Origin: an uncultured Eggerthella sp. | GTDB lineage: Bacteria; Actinomycetota; Coriobacteriia; Coriobacteriales; Eggerthellaceae | Direction: 5' to 3' | Assembly: GCA_900538545.1 (NCBI GenBank) | Contig: UPYK01000001.1 | Location: forward strand, 62,001-126,000 | Length of the DNA stretch: 64,000 bases | Shown: positions 1 through 10,337 of the stretch, piece by piece | Layout: each line of letters begins with the position of its first letter | Position numbering within the stretch: the stretch's first letter is position 1 | The notes under the pieces: model-generated | Told to the model about the DNA's origin: nothing | What the model saw: the letters and a program-made list of their open reading frames with translations, nothing else | The model's database searches: none | Position numbers and translations under genes: made by a program

Positions 1-751
1 CGCCATACAAGTTGGCTTTCTCAAAACCTTGCTCATGAAGAACCGCCAACCGTGCACGTGCACGCTCGACCATCTCTTCACGCGGACCGAACTGAATCGC
101 GCCGGTGGTACATGCCGTGGCGCAGGCGGGCTCCAACCCGTCGCGCAAGCGGTCGTAGCATTCAGCGCACTTCATGGAATGGCCGGTCTCTTTGCTTACT
201 TCGGGGACACCGAAGGGGCAGGCAGCCACACACATACGACAGCCCATGCAGATATCGGTCTGGTAATAGATGCCTCCGAATTCATTGCGAATGATGGCGC
301 CGGTAGGGCAGGCTTCATGACAGGGTGACTCCTGGCAATGCTTGCAGTGGTCGGCCATGAAGAGCCATTGCCCTTGTTTCGGTTCATGAAGCAAGTCGTC
401 CATCGAGGTAGGGGCTGTTCGGTCCGTTTCATTGACCTCTGAGAAGCGCTCGATGAACTTGACGTGCCGCCAGTTCTCTGAAGAAAGATCGCGGGTATTG
501 TCGTAGCTGTTCCCCGACCATTGGATATCCGTGGTCTTGAGCATGTTCCACTGCTTGCACGCGATCTCACATGACTTGCATCCTGAGCAGATGGAGGTAT
601 CGGTGAAGAAGGCCATCTCCGTTTGCGCAGGAAGCGGATCACGGCGCTTGAACAAGGAGTAGACAACATCGAGTCTGCGATTCTTGTGCGGCTCTTTTGC
701 GTCGTAGCGCTTATCGGAAAGCTTGAGTATGTTTCGCGGGTTCGGCTTCAT
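1..751 (-). CDS. fdhB: Formate dehydrogenase Fe-S (beta) subunit, partial at 3' end
   Basis: Electron-transfer subunit of a formate dehydrogenase; the C-terminus lies beyond the left edge. The visible 250 residues carry four cysteine quartets typical of FdnH/FdhB-like proteins: CSGCKSCEIAC, CKHCQESPCHEAC, CMGCRMCVAAC and a last one of form C-x2-C-x11-C-x3-C. These should bind four [4Fe-4S] clusters that pass electrons from the alpha subunit to a quinone-linked partner. The ATG follows the fdhA stop by 2 bases and is preceded by GGGAGG, so the two are translated together. No signal peptide is seen at the N-terminus (MKPNPRNILK). No membrane gamma subunit is visible in the window; it could lie to the left. 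Confidence 0.88.
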   Translation of the reverse strand, partial: MKPNPRNILKLSDKRYDAKEPHKNRRLDVVYSLFKRRDPLPAQTEMAFFTDTSICSGCKSCEIACKQWNMLKTTDIQWSGNSYDNTRDLSSENWRHVKFIERFSEVNETDRTAPTSMDDLLHEPKQGQWLFMADHCKHCQESPCHEACPTGAIIRNEFGGIYYQTDICMGCRMCVAACPFGVPEVSKETGHSMKCAECYDRLRDGLEPACATACTTGAIQFGPREEMVERARARLAVLHEQGFEKANLYG

Positions 752-753
752 GG

Positions 754-3700
754 TTAGTTCCTCCCTTCCGGTTGAGCCGGCCAGGGGGTATCAGGGATCG
801 GCTCATCGAATAAGGGGTCGTATTCGAGCGGATATGGATCGAGCTTCTGCAGGTCGTTCGGGTCTGCCTTGGTGATCCGTACCGCAAATCCCTTAGATGC
901 GGGAATCAGACCATCGGAAGCCATGATGGCGGGGCTGAGGTCGTTGGTAATGTCGCTGACCATCAAGCCCTTGTATCCTGATGCGACGAACGCGCCAACG
1001 ACGGTCGCCTTCTGTCCGTAGACCTCTCCGATGCGCAAGCGGGGCGTTACGAGGGCGCGGATCTGCAGCTTAGCGCGTTCGCTTTCGACGGTGACATAAT
1101 CTCCTGTCTCCACGCCGATGCTCGCTGCTTGCTCGGGAGAGAGCTCCAAGAAGCGTTCTGGCTGCAATCCGACGAGCCACGGCATCGTGCGCGTTTGCGC
1201 ACCGGAGAGCCAGTGCTCGGTCACATGGTAGGTGGTCATGATCGTGGGATAGTCGTGCTCGCCCACGGGTGCGATGGGATTCTCAACATCGTCGACGATG
1301 ACCAATCCAGGATCGCGCGTCTGTTCCCAAAGCTTGTTCTCATAGGGTGATTCGGTGGTTTCGTAGTAGACCGGCATGGGGCCCTCTTTGATGCTGTAGG
1401 GCACGAAGAGCCATGCCTTGCCGTCCGAATGAGCGCCGAAGGGGCAATCGCCCGCAAGCGCCGCATCGCCTGTTGCGCCCGGTTCTGGTTGGTAAGTTGG
1501 CGGCTTCTTCGCATTGCACTGCGGCTTGTCGTAACCTACCCATTGTTCGAGCTGCTCATCCCACCAGATGAGTTTCTTGCGCTCTGACCAAGGCTTGCCT
1601 TCTGGATCGGCGGAGCAGCGGTTGTAGAGGATGCGAGAGTTCTCGGGCCAGCTCACGCGATAGTCCGAGAAGATCGATCCGTTATGGACATCTCCTGTCT
1701 CCGTGCGATTCATCAGGTTCTCGCCTTCGGGGCCGAGGATACCTGAGAGCAGGCGGCATCCGCATACCGTCGAGCCATCATCTTTGAGCGTACCAGACCC
1801 TTGGCAGACCGAGCCGTCATCGATGTTGAATCCGTTCATCTCTCTGACGACCTTCATCATGTCCAAGTCGCCTTCGATAGGGGTGAGCTCGAATTCTCGC
1901 TCGCTTCTGGTAGGACCGTTCGCATCGTAATCCCAATAGAGCGCGCGCATGCCCGCATCGCGTTCATCGGTCGTTGCATTCGCTTTCGCCTGAAGTCTCT
2001 TACCTAATTGGTAGATGTACCACGAATCCGCATGAGCTGCTCCGGGTGCTTCTTGGATGCGCTCGTGCCATTGCAGTACGCGTTCGGTGTTCGTGACGGA
2101 ACCCTCTTTTTCCAAGCAGGTGCAGACTGGCAAATAGAAGACTTCGGTTTGGCATTCATCGGGCGAAGGTCCTTTGGGATCGGCATACCAGACTGAAGCG
2201 CTCTCATTCTCGAAGAGATCCATCACCACGAGCCATTCGAGGTTTCGCATCGCATCGCGGCTCCAGCCCGTGTTGGGGTTGGTCACGGCGATGTTCTGGC
2301 CGATCACCACCATGCCATCCATACCGCCACGAAGGGCTTTTTCCATGGAGACGGTGAGCGATTCGTTGTCACTGAGCTTCGGGAGCCATTGATAGCCATA
2401 TTCGTTGTCTTTGGTGGCGTTTTCGCCATAGTAAGCTTTGAGCAAGCTGACCATGTAATTCGGCAGTGATGCCCACGAACCACGTTCGGTCTCCAGCTTC
2501 CACATGCCATCGCTCGTCTTGTCGAGCGCGCCGCTGAAACCGTGACCATTAGCGAGGTAATCAGCCAAGGTGGCGTTGCCAGGATGCGCTTCTGGTTGGG
2601 GAATGTAGTTCGGCAAGACATTGAACAGCGTGGGAACATCGGTAGCGCCTTGCACGTTGGAATGTCCGCGGAGCGCTAAGATGCCGCCGCCAGGGCGACC
2701 GATGTTGCCGAGCAATAGCTGCAAGATAGCGGCGGTACGGATGATCTGGGAGCCGCTGGAATGCTGCGTGAAGCCGGTCGCATAGCAGAAAGCTGTGGTG
2801 CGATCGCGTCCGGAGTTCCTGCCGATGAGCTCGCCGACCTTCACGATGTCTGCTGGGCGACACCCGCAGATATCGGCTACCACTTCAGGTGTATAGTAGC
2901 TGAACTGCTTCTTGATCAGCTGGAACACGCAGTGCGGGTCTTGGAGGGTTAGATCTTGCTTGGGTTGTCCATAGCTGCCATCGGGATTCATCTCGTATTG
3001 ATAATCCCAAGTGGTTCCTGCCTGAGAATATGAATTGGTCTCAGGATCCCATCCATTGAAGAAGCCGCGCACATCATCGAACTCAAAACCGGGATCGATG
3101 AGCGTAGCGGCATTTGTATAGTTGATCACGTACTCCTTGAACCAATAATCATGCTCGAGGACGTAATTGATGAGGCCGCCGATGAATGCGATATCCGCGC
3201 CAGGACGCGTGTGAACGTAGTGGTCGCATGCCGCAGAGGTGCGCGTGAAACGAGGATCGACATGGATGGTGATCGCGCCTTTGCGCTTCGCTTCCATCGG
3301 CCAATGGAACGCCACGGGATGAGCTTCTCCCATGTTCGATCCCATGATCAGGATGCAGTCGCTATTGATAAGGTCGCGTGGGGGATTGGTGCAGGCACCG
3401 AATCCGAAGGTTGGCGAAAGCGCTGCAACGGTGGTGGAATGGCAATACCGTGCGGAGTTCTCGGTGGGCAAGATGCCCAAACCTCCCGTGAAGAGCTTTC
3501 GGATGAGGTAGCATTCTTCATTATCGAGAGCCGATCCGCCGATGAATCCGATGTTCGTCGCCGCGTTTATCGTGAGGCCGTTCTCGTCCTTTTCGACGAA
3601 CCCCTTATTGCGAGTCTCCCAGATGCGATCGGCTATGGCATCGAGCATCCAATCGATGCTCTTCTCTTCCCATTCGCTCGCACCTGGTGCGCGGTAGAGC

Positions 3701-3948
3701 GCGCGCGTCTCTCGATAGGGGTTGCGGTTCAGCATGAACGTCGACATGCCCTTAGGACACTGACGCCCCGCATTGATGGGGGAGCGCGGATCGCCTTCAA
3801 CTTCGATGAGCTCTTTGTCCTTGTAGAAGGCCAGCTGCGAACAGCCTACCGCACAGAACTGGCATACGGTGGTGCCGCACTTCGCTTCGCGTAGCCTCGT
3901 GCACTTATGAACCGTACGATCGCTCAGAACGTCATTCACGTGAGCCAT
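754..3948 (-). CDS. fdhA: Formate dehydrogenase molybdopterin (alpha) subunit, cysteine type
   Basis: Catalytic subunit oxidising formate to CO2, binding a Mo/W bis-MGD cofactor and one [4Fe-4S] cluster. Numbered from a TTG two codons upstream, the cluster cysteines are C31, C34, C38 and C66 (C-x2-C-x3-C-x27-C). The active-site position in SARYCHS, which is selenocysteine in FdnG-type enzymes, is an ordinary Cys codon (about residue 171), so this is a non-selenium enzyme. Length (1064 aa) is normal for the family. I chose the ATG at 3948 because AAGGA lies 7 bases upstream; the upstream in-frame TTG sits against that ribosome site. There is no twin-arginine signal, unlike periplasmic FdnG, so a cytoplasmic location is inferred. 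It follows narI by 101 bases. Confidence 0.92.
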   Translation of the reverse strand: MAHVNDVLSDRTVHKCTRLREAKCGTTVCQFCAVGCSQLAFYKDKELIEVEGDPRSPINAGRQCPKGMSTFMLNRNPYRETRALYRAPGASEWEEKSIDWMLDAIADRIWETRNKGFVEKDENGLTINAATNIGFIGGSALDNEECYLIRKLFTGGLGILPTENSARYCHSTTVAALSPTFGFGACTNPPRDLINSDCILIMGSNMGEAHPVAFHWPMEAKRKGAITIHVDPRFTRTSAACDHYVHTRPGADIAFIGGLINYVLEHDYWFKEYVINYTNAATLIDPGFEFDDVRGFFNGWDPETNSYSQAGTTWDYQYEMNPDGSYGQPKQDLTLQDPHCVFQLIKKQFSYYTPEVVADICGCRPADIVKVGELIGRNSGRDRTTAFCYATGFTQHSSGSQIIRTAAILQLLLGNIGRPGGGILALRGHSNVQGATDVPTLFNVLPNYIPQPEAHPGNATLADYLANGHGFSGALDKTSDGMWKLETERGSWASLPNYMVSLLKAYYGENATKDNEYGYQWLPKLSDNESLTVSMEKALRGGMDGMVVIGQNIAVTNPNTGWSRDAMRNLEWLVVMDLFENESASVWYADPKGPSPDECQTEVFYLPVCTCLEKEGSVTNTERVLQWHERIQEAPGAAHADSWYIYQLGKRLQAKANATTDERDAGMRALYWDYDANGPTRSEREFELTPIEGDLDMMKVVREMNGFNIDDGSVCQGSGTLKDDGSTVCGCRLLSGILGPEGENLMNRTETGDVHNGSIFSDYRVSWPENSRILYNRCSADPEGKPWSERKKLIWWDEQLEQWVGYDKPQCNAKKPPTYQPEPGATGDAALAGDCPFGAHSDGKAWLFVPYSIKEGPMPVYYETTESPYENKLWEQTRDPGLVIVDDVENPIAPVGEHDYPTIMTTYHVTEHWLSGAQTRTMPWLVGLQPERFLELSPEQAASIGVETGDYVTVESERAKLQIRALVTPRLRIGEVYGQKATVVGAFVASGYKGLMVSDITNDLSPAIMASDGLIPASKGFAVRITKADPNDLQKLDPYPLEYDPLFDEPIPDTPWPAQPEGRN

Positions 3949-4049
3949 GGTCAAGTCCTTTCCTTCCTTAAACGTTGGCCTGCTTGAGCGTTCATGCTAA
4001 GCAGTCCACCAGCAAACCGCAGCAAATCACCGAAGCGATTCTTGCGGGA

Positions 4050-4826
4050 TCATTCCAGCTCTCGTTCTCCAGCGCGCACCGGGCGATCGACGGGCCGATC
4101 GCTTCCCATGGGAGCACCGTTCATGCGCATCTTCTGCATGTTCCTCATGAGATAGATCGGCGATGCGTATCCGCTCCAGATATGTATCAGCCTGGTGAAC
4201 GGAACGATGAGGAAGACGCAAAGTCCGATGAAGATATGGATCTTCTGCGGGGTGGCTGCATCGATCAGGTGCGTGTAGGCATCAGGCTGGAGCGTGACCA
4301 AGGCGATGGCCCAGTTCACGAAATCCAAGAGGCCTTCGCCTGATTTGTCGTAGAGTGCTGCGTTGACAACACTCGTTGCACCCATGATGAGCACTGCGCC
4401 AACCACCACCAAAACGAGCCAGTCGCTCGGACGCGAGGTCTTGCGAATGCGCGGGTTGGTGATGCGTCGGTGGATCATCAACGTGATGCCGATGAGGCAG
4501 AGCACTGCGCAGGCACCGCCTGCGATGATCTCGAGCACTTGGGTCATTTGCGGCGTGATGCCGAAATCTAGAAGGAATTGCTTGGGTACGAACAGTCCGA
4601 ATAGGTGTCCGAAGAGCAGCCCGATAACGCCGACGTGGAAGAATCGTGCGCCCCAGTTGATCTCTTTCTTGCCGCCCAAAAGCTCCGAGCTTTGGCTCTT
4701 CACCGTGTAGGGGTGCGTGAGGAAGCGGATGAAGCTTCCCACCAGCCAAACCGTGATGACCACATAGGGAAATACCTGATAAACAATGAAATAGAGAAGG
4801 TGTGTAAGATCCGTATCCATAGTCAT
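4050..4826 (-). CDS. narI: Respiratory nitrate reductase gamma subunit
   Basis: Membrane cytochrome b subunit that takes electrons from quinol and passes them to NarH. The protein of about 258 aa has five hydrophobic helices, as in NarI. Histidines in FFHVGVIGLLFGHLFG and near the C-terminus (QKIHIF, RLIHIW) fit the four ligands of the two b hemes. The ATG at 4826 overlaps the narH stop in a TGATG arrangement, so translation is probably coupled; a GTG one codon upstream and an ATG two codons downstream are alternatives. Followed by fdhA on the same strand. Confidence 0.93.
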   Translation of the reverse strand: MTMDTDLTHLLYFIVYQVFPYVVITVWLVGSFIRFLTHPYTVKSQSSELLGGKKEINWGARFFHVGVIGLLFGHLFGLFVPKQFLLDFGITPQMTQVLEIIAGGACAVLCLIGITLMIHRRITNPRIRKTSRPSDWLVLVVVGAVLIMGATSVVNAALYDKSGEGLLDFVNWAIALVTLQPDAYTHLIDAATPQKIHIFIGLCVFLIVPFTRLIHIWSGYASPIYLMRNMQKMRMNGAPMGSDRPVDRPVRAGERELE

Positions 4827-6424
4827 CACTTCTGCTTCCTTGGCTTGGCAGCTACTTCATAATCCTTGAACGTAGGTGCGATCTTCCTATCCATCGGGCC
4901 TCCGAAGATTTTCGATGCGCGATACCGCTGATCGCGGCCGCCGCCCATGTTCATGCCTTGTTCACCTTGCTTGAGCACGCTCGCCTCGTGGTCGCGGTTA
5001 GCGGTGGGTATCACGAAGCGATCCTCGTAGTTCGCGATGGCAAGCAGCGAATGCATCTCGCAAACATCTTCAGGCGTAAGGCCGAGCGCGCGAAGCTCGT
5101 CGATCTCGGGAGCTTCTTTGATGGCATCGAGCGGCAATTCGCTCTTCAGGTACTGATCGAGCCCTGCTGAATCGCTGTAGTGCCTTACGACGGAGCGCAT
5201 GAGCAGCAAGCGCGATAGGGCATCTTGGACGACCTGGGTGTTTCCACCAGCAAGGAGGTTGGCGAGATACTGGATCGGTATCCTCAAGTCCTCTGCTTTC
5301 GGCAACATGCCGTCCATCGAGAGCTTGCCTGCATCGATAGCGTTCGCGATCGGCGAAAGGGGAGGAACGTACCAGACCATCGGAAGTGTGCGGTATTCGG
5401 GATGCATGGGGAAGGCGAGTCCCCATTCGATGAGCTTACGCACAGGTGATTTCTGTGCCGCCGTGATCCACTCATCCGATATGCCTTCAGCGCGTGCCTC
5501 TTCGATAACATCGAGGTTGAACGGATCGAGGAAAACGCTGCGCTGCGCTTCGTAGAGATCGGCATCGTTCTCGGTGCTCGCAAGCTCTTTTATCTTGTCG
5601 GCATCGTAGAGGACGACCCCCACATAACGAATGCGGCCCGTGCATGATTCAGAGCATACGGTTGGGCATCCGCTCTCGATACGGGGATAGCAGAAGATGC
5701 ATTTCTCTGCTTTTCCGCTCGACCAGTTGTAGTAGACCTTCTTGTATGGACAGCCGGTCATGCACATGCGCCAGCCACGGCATTTATCCTGATCGACCAA
5801 GACGATGCCGTCCTCTTCGCGCTTGTATATGGAGCCTGATGGGCAGCTTGCTACGCATCCGGGATTCAGGCAATGGTTGCAAAGGCGCGGGAGGTAGAAC
5901 ATGAACGTATTCGCATATTGCGCATAGATCTCGCGCGAAACGCCCTTGAGGTTGATATCCTCTACCGCTTCAACATCTACGCCACCAAGATCGTCTTCCC
6001 AGGCAGCGCTCCCTTCGATCTTGTCCATGACTTCGCCCGTTATGTAGCTGACTGGCTGGGCGGTAGGTGCCGTTTTCATGAGAGGCGCCTTTTGCAGCTT
6101 CTGGTAATCGAAGGTGTAGGGTTCGTAGTATTCATCGATGGTCGGCAGCAGTCCATTGCTGAAGATGCCAGCCAAGAGCCACGAACGGGGCCCGCGTTTC
6201 AGCTGCAGCTTTCCGTTCTTGACCTGCCAGCCACCCTTCCATCTGTCTTGATCTTCCCATTGCTTCGGGTAACCGGTGCTCGGCTTCGTCTCGACATTGT
6301 TGAACCAGACGTATTCCATGCCCGGTCGATTCGTCCATACATTCTTGCAGGTGACCGAACAGGTATGGCACCCGATGCACTTATCGAGGTTCAAGACCAT
6401 CGTAACTTGAGCGCGTATCTTCAT
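4826..6424 (-). CDS. narH: Respiratory nitrate reductase beta subunit
   Basis: Iron-sulfur subunit wiring NarI to NarG. Residues 1-30 (MKIRAQVTMVLNLDK then CIGCHTCSVTC) match the NarH start closely, with C16, C19, C22 and C26. Further quartets follow, including CRGWRMC, where Trp replaces one Cys; in NarH this marks the [3Fe-4S] site. Length 532 aa fits the family. The ATG at 6424 has AGGAGG 11 bases upstream; a longer reading with 17 extra residues would run into the narG end. Gap to narG is 28 bases, and the stop overlaps narI. Confidence 0.95.
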   Translation of the reverse strand: MKIRAQVTMVLNLDKCIGCHTCSVTCKNVWTNRPGMEYVWFNNVETKPSTGYPKQWEDQDRWKGGWQVKNGKLQLKRGPRSWLLAGIFSNGLLPTIDEYYEPYTFDYQKLQKAPLMKTAPTAQPVSYITGEVMDKIEGSAAWEDDLGGVDVEAVEDINLKGVSREIYAQYANTFMFYLPRLCNHCLNPGCVASCPSGSIYKREEDGIVLVDQDKCRGWRMCMTGCPYKKVYYNWSSGKAEKCIFCYPRIESGCPTVCSESCTGRIRYVGVVLYDADKIKELASTENDADLYEAQRSVFLDPFNLDVIEEARAEGISDEWITAAQKSPVRKLIEWGLAFPMHPEYRTLPMVWYVPPLSPIANAIDAGKLSMDGMLPKAEDLRIPIQYLANLLAGGNTQVVQDALSRLLLMRSVVRHYSDSAGLDQYLKSELPLDAIKEAPEIDELRALGLTPEDVCEMHSLLAIANYEDRFVIPTANRDHEASVLKQGEQGMNMGGGRDQRYRASKIFGGPMDRKIAPTFKDYEVAAKPRKQK

Positions 6425-6452
6425 AATAGCGTCTTCCTCCTTGTGCCTCGGG

Positions 6453-9400
6453 CTAGCAGTCTTTCGCGACGACACGTTTGGCTAAAATATCGGCTTCTGT
6501 CTCGGCCTCTTCATCGAGCCACTCAACAGAATCGAGCTTATGGAGCCAGATGAAATCGTCGCGATTCGGGCAAATGGTCCCATAGTAGTTCAGGTGGAAC
6601 GAGAGCTGCGCATAGCCGCCGATCATATGCGTCGGATTGATCACGACGCGTGTCGGAGAATTATGGTCGCCACCGCGAATGCCCGTGACATTCGAAGCTG
6701 GCGTGTTCATGATCTTCTCGGTCGCATGCTGCAGGATCGAGAGGCCCTCTGGCATGCGTGAGGTGAGGATGGCGCGTGCCACCATCGCACCATTGGCATT
6801 CCAGAATTCGACCCAATCGTTGTCTTCGATGCCAGCAGCTTTCGCATCCTTGTCGTTGAGCCAGATGGTGGGGCCCCCTCGCGAGAGCGAGAGCATGCGT
6901 TCGTTGTCGTAATAGGTCGAATGGATGCCCCATTTCTGGTGGACCGTCGTGAAGTTGAGCATGATGGTGGGATGTCCGTTATCGGCAGCATGCTGATAGC
7001 CAGCCAATGCTCGCTGGTCTGCGGGCGGTCGGTATTGGGGGAATTCCTGGCCGAACGCGCGCATCCATTCGTGATCTTGGTAGAAATGCTGCCTGCCGGT
7101 GAGCGTTCGCCACGGAAGGTTCAGGTTGATGTTCTGCCAGAACGCGATGTAGGGGATCTCATCGTTTTCGGTGCCAGACCAATCGGGCGCCGTGAAGGTC
7201 TTGCGCGATTGGATCTGAAGGTCAAAGAAGGTGAGCTTATCGCCCCGATGTTCTTCAGAGAGCTGCTTGCAGGGAACGCCGCTTTGCTTCTCGACGAAAT
7301 CCCAGCTGTTGTAGGCAAGACTACCATTGGTCTCGGGCGAGACGCGCATGATCATATTGGCTGCCGCGATATCGGAATCCATTTTCGGACGACCTTGGGC
7401 AACACCTTCCTTCATCGTGCCGTTGAGCTCGGCCAGCTCTTCGATCTCCTGATCGAGACCCCATTTGATGCCACGATTGCCGCCGCCGTTCTCTGAGAGG
7501 CGTGGGCCTACCGAACAGTACATATCGTGGATGTTGGCGTAATTGCGCTCCACTTCAACGATATGCGGGGCAGTCTTGCCAGGCACGAGGTCGCATTCGC
7601 CTTCATACCAGCGCTTCACATCGAGCGGTTGTCCCAGCTCGGATGCCGTATCGTGGCCGAGCGGCGTGAGCAGCACATCCTTCACGGCGCCGAAACGCTC
7701 AGGATAGGCACCGCCGAGCTGCGAGATGCGCTTGGCAAGCAGCTCGAAGATCTCCCAGTCGCTCTTGGCTTCCCAAGGGCATGAAACGGCCTTCACGAAC
7801 GGATGGATGAAGCTGTGCATATCCGTTGTGTTGATGTCGTTCTTCTCATAGAACGATGCTGCGGGAAGCACGATATCGGAATAGAGGCTCGTGGTGGACA
7901 TGCGGAAGTCGAGGTTGACCAAAAGGTCGAGCTTGCCAACGGGAGCTTCTCTCCATTTGATGAGCTCGGGCATGAGGTCCTCTTCTTCGGCGGAAAGCTC
8001 TTCGCCAACGATGCCGTCTTGAGCACCCATGAGATGTTTGAGGAAGTATTCTTGTCCTTTGCCCGAGGAGCCCAAGATGTTCGAGCGCCAGACAAAGAGG
8101 TTGCGCGGCCAATTGAAGGGCTCATCGAGGTCTTCGAGGCTGAAGTGGATATCGCCGTTCTTGAGCGCATCGACAAGATAGTCTTGCGTTGTTTTGCCAC
8201 TTGCCTTTGCCTTTTCAGCGATGTTGATAGGGTTGACATCGAGCTGTGGAGCGGTGGGGAGCCATCCCATCTTCACGCTCTGGAGGTTGTAATCTATATA
8301 GGTGCCGCTATAGCGCTTCGCATCGGCAAGAGGGGAGCGCATATAGGAAAGCGGCATGCGTTCATAGCGCCACTGATCGGCATGCTCATAGAAGTAGCTT
8401 GTTGCGTTCATCTGGCGTGAGGCAGGGACCCAGTCCTGTGCGAATGAGAATTCTGCCCATCCGGCTTCGGGGCGGATCTTCTCCTGCCCGACGTAATGGC
8501 ACCAACCGCCTCCAGGAACACCTACCGTTCCGCAGAGCATGAGGATGTTCATGATGCCACGATAGGCATTGTCGGTTTGATACCACTGATTGAGTCCAGC
8601 GCCCATGAGCACGCATGCTCTTCCTTTGGTGGTAGAGGCTGCAGTTGCGAATTCTCGCGAGAGACGTATCACGTCTTCGGCACGCACGCCGGTTATGTCT
8701 TGCTGCCAACGGGGTGTGAACGGAACGTTATCCATCTCGCCCTTGGCCACCTGACCACCGATACCGCGGTCGATGCCCAAGAATGCGCCAAAGAGATCGA
8801 AGACCGTTGTGATAAGGACTTCTCCTTCGGCTGTTTTGATGCGCTTCACGGGCACCGCACGCTCGAGTACGGGGCCATCGTCAGTGTTGCCCGGGAACAG
8901 CGGGATGCTCTCATCGCCGAAATAGGGGACGTTCAGCGTGACCACTTCGTCTGAGGAATCGATGAAGCTCAAGCGCGGATGGATGTCCTTGCCGGTCTCT
9001 CCATCGATCTCGAGAGTGTTCCATTTGCCCTCATCGCCGTTCGCTTCCTGTTCCCATCGGTAGCCGATCGAGCCTTGCGGAACGGCAGGGGCATCGCTCG
9101 TCTCATCCCATACGACCGTCTTCCACTGGCTATTGCCCGCCTTGGCGTAGGCTTCAAGGTCGCTCGCGCGCAGCGTGCGTCCTGCCACATAGGCATCTTT
9201 GCCCGCGCGCTTATCGAGGCAGACCAGCATGGGAAGGTCGGTGAACTTCCGTACGTAATCAGTGAAGTAAGGATCGGGGTTATCCAGGTGGAATTCCTTG
9301 AAGATCACGAAGTTCATCGCGAGAGCCAGAGCGGCATCGGTGCCTTGCTTGGGATGCAGCCACCAGTCTGCATCTTTCGTGCTCTCGCAGTAATCGGGAC

Positions 9401-10241
9401 AGATATTGACGAGCTTCGTGCCGTTATAGCGCGCCTCGATCATGAAGTGCGCATCGGGCGTTCGTGTCATGGAGATGTTCGTGCCCCAGCAGAGGATGTA
9501 GTTGGAGTAGTACCATGCTTCCGACTCGGGCACGTCCGTTTGCTCTCCGAAGGTTTGAGGTGACGAAGGTGGAAGGTCGCAATACCAGTCGTAGAACGAA
9601 AGGGGCGTTGCGCCGATGAGCGACAGATAGCGAACGCCAGCGCCATAGGAGACCATGGAGTAGCCGGGGATCGGCGAGAAGCCCGCGATGCGATCGGGGC
9701 CATATTTCTCGATCGTGTAGAGGTTGGCGGCCGCTATGATCTCGGTGGCTTCATCCCAGCTCGTGCGAACGAGATCGCCAAGGCCACGTACTTTCACGTA
9801 GCTTTCACGGGTTTCGGGATCTTCGACGATGCGCTTCCATGCTTCGAGGGGCTCGTGATGAGCGCGCTCACGACGCCATGCATCGCGAAGTTGAGCGCGG
9901 ATGAGCGGATGCTTGACGCGCGCCGCGCTGTAGAGATACCACGAATACCCTGCACCACGAGGGCATCCACGCGGTTCGTGATTCGGAACGCCGCAAGGGG
10001 TAGGAGGGTAGTCCGTTTGCTGGGTCTCCCACGTGACGATACCGTCCTTCACGTAGATCTTCCAGCTGCATGATCCTGTACAGTTGACACCATGCGTAGA
10101 GCGCACGATCTTGTCGTGCGCCCAACGATCACGATAGGCATCTTCCCAGTTGCGGTTCTCGTCGGTGACTTCGCCCCAGCCGTCGGCGTAGCTCCCAACG
10201 CGCTTCTTGAAGAACAGCGAACCTTCGGTGAATTTCGACAT
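6453..10241 (-). CDS. narG: Respiratory nitrate reductase alpha subunit
   Basis: Catalytic subunit reducing nitrate to nitrite with Mo-bis-MGD. The 1262 residues include the FS0 cluster ligands H50, C54, C58 and C93 (E. coli NarG: H49, C53, C57, C92). The stretch YCDLPPSSPQT holds Asp222, the molybdenum ligand position. No twin-arginine signal is visible; NarG-type enzymes face the cytoplasm. GGGGTT precedes the ATG. narK lies 96 bases upstream and narH 28 bases downstream, so narKGHI reads as one operon. The chaperone narJ is not between narH and narI as in E. coli but divergent upstream of narK. Confidence 0.96.
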   Translation of the reverse strand: MSKFTEGSLFFKKRVGSYADGWGEVTDENRNWEDAYRDRWAHDKIVRSTHGVNCTGSCSWKIYVKDGIVTWETQQTDYPPTPCGVPNHEPRGCPRGAGYSWYLYSAARVKHPLIRAQLRDAWRRERAHHEPLEAWKRIVEDPETRESYVKVRGLGDLVRTSWDEATEIIAAANLYTIEKYGPDRIAGFSPIPGYSMVSYGAGVRYLSLIGATPLSFYDWYCDLPPSSPQTFGEQTDVPESEAWYYSNYILCWGTNISMTRTPDAHFMIEARYNGTKLVNICPDYCESTKDADWWLHPKQGTDAALALAMNFVIFKEFHLDNPDPYFTDYVRKFTDLPMLVCLDKRAGKDAYVAGRTLRASDLEAYAKAGNSQWKTVVWDETSDAPAVPQGSIGYRWEQEANGDEGKWNTLEIDGETGKDIHPRLSFIDSSDEVVTLNVPYFGDESIPLFPGNTDDGPVLERAVPVKRIKTAEGEVLITTVFDLFGAFLGIDRGIGGQVAKGEMDNVPFTPRWQQDITGVRAEDVIRLSREFATAASTTKGRACVLMGAGLNQWYQTDNAYRGIMNILMLCGTVGVPGGGWCHYVGQEKIRPEAGWAEFSFAQDWVPASRQMNATSYFYEHADQWRYERMPLSYMRSPLADAKRYSGTYIDYNLQSVKMGWLPTAPQLDVNPINIAEKAKASGKTTQDYLVDALKNGDIHFSLEDLDEPFNWPRNLFVWRSNILGSSGKGQEYFLKHLMGAQDGIVGEELSAEEEDLMPELIKWREAPVGKLDLLVNLDFRMSTTSLYSDIVLPAASFYEKNDINTTDMHSFIHPFVKAVSCPWEAKSDWEIFELLAKRISQLGGAYPERFGAVKDVLLTPLGHDTASELGQPLDVKRWYEGECDLVPGKTAPHIVEVERNYANIHDMYCSVGPRLSENGGGNRGIKWGLDQEIEELAELNGTMKEGVAQGRPKMDSDIAAANMIMRVSPETNGSLAYNSWDFVEKQSGVPCKQLSEEHRGDKLTFFDLQIQSRKTFTAPDWSGTENDEIPYIAFWQNINLNLPWRTLTGRQHFYQDHEWMRAFGQEFPQYRPPADQRALAGYQHAADNGHPTIMLNFTTVHQKWGIHSTYYDNERMLSLSRGGPTIWLNDKDAKAAGIEDNDWVEFWNANGAMVARAILTSRMPEGLSILQHATEKIMNTPASNVTGIRGGDHNSPTRVVINPTHMIGGYAQLSFHLNYYGTICPNRDDFIWLHKLDSVEWLDEEAETEADILAKRVVAKDC

Positions 10242-10337
10242 ATGAACCCCTATTCATCTTGGGCTCGAGCGGTGAATGTCGCTCGAGCGCGTGGATGTTG
10301 TTCTTGGCATGAAGCCCTAGTGCTGAAACTGCCTTTC

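Noticed and set aside
3151..3894. 247-codon open frame on the plus strand
   Set aside because: Antisense to fdhA, no ribosome site, composition follows the codon pattern of the real gene.
754..3948. Selenocysteine formate dehydrogenase
   Set aside because: The active-site codon is a normal Cys codon and no in-frame TGA occurs there.
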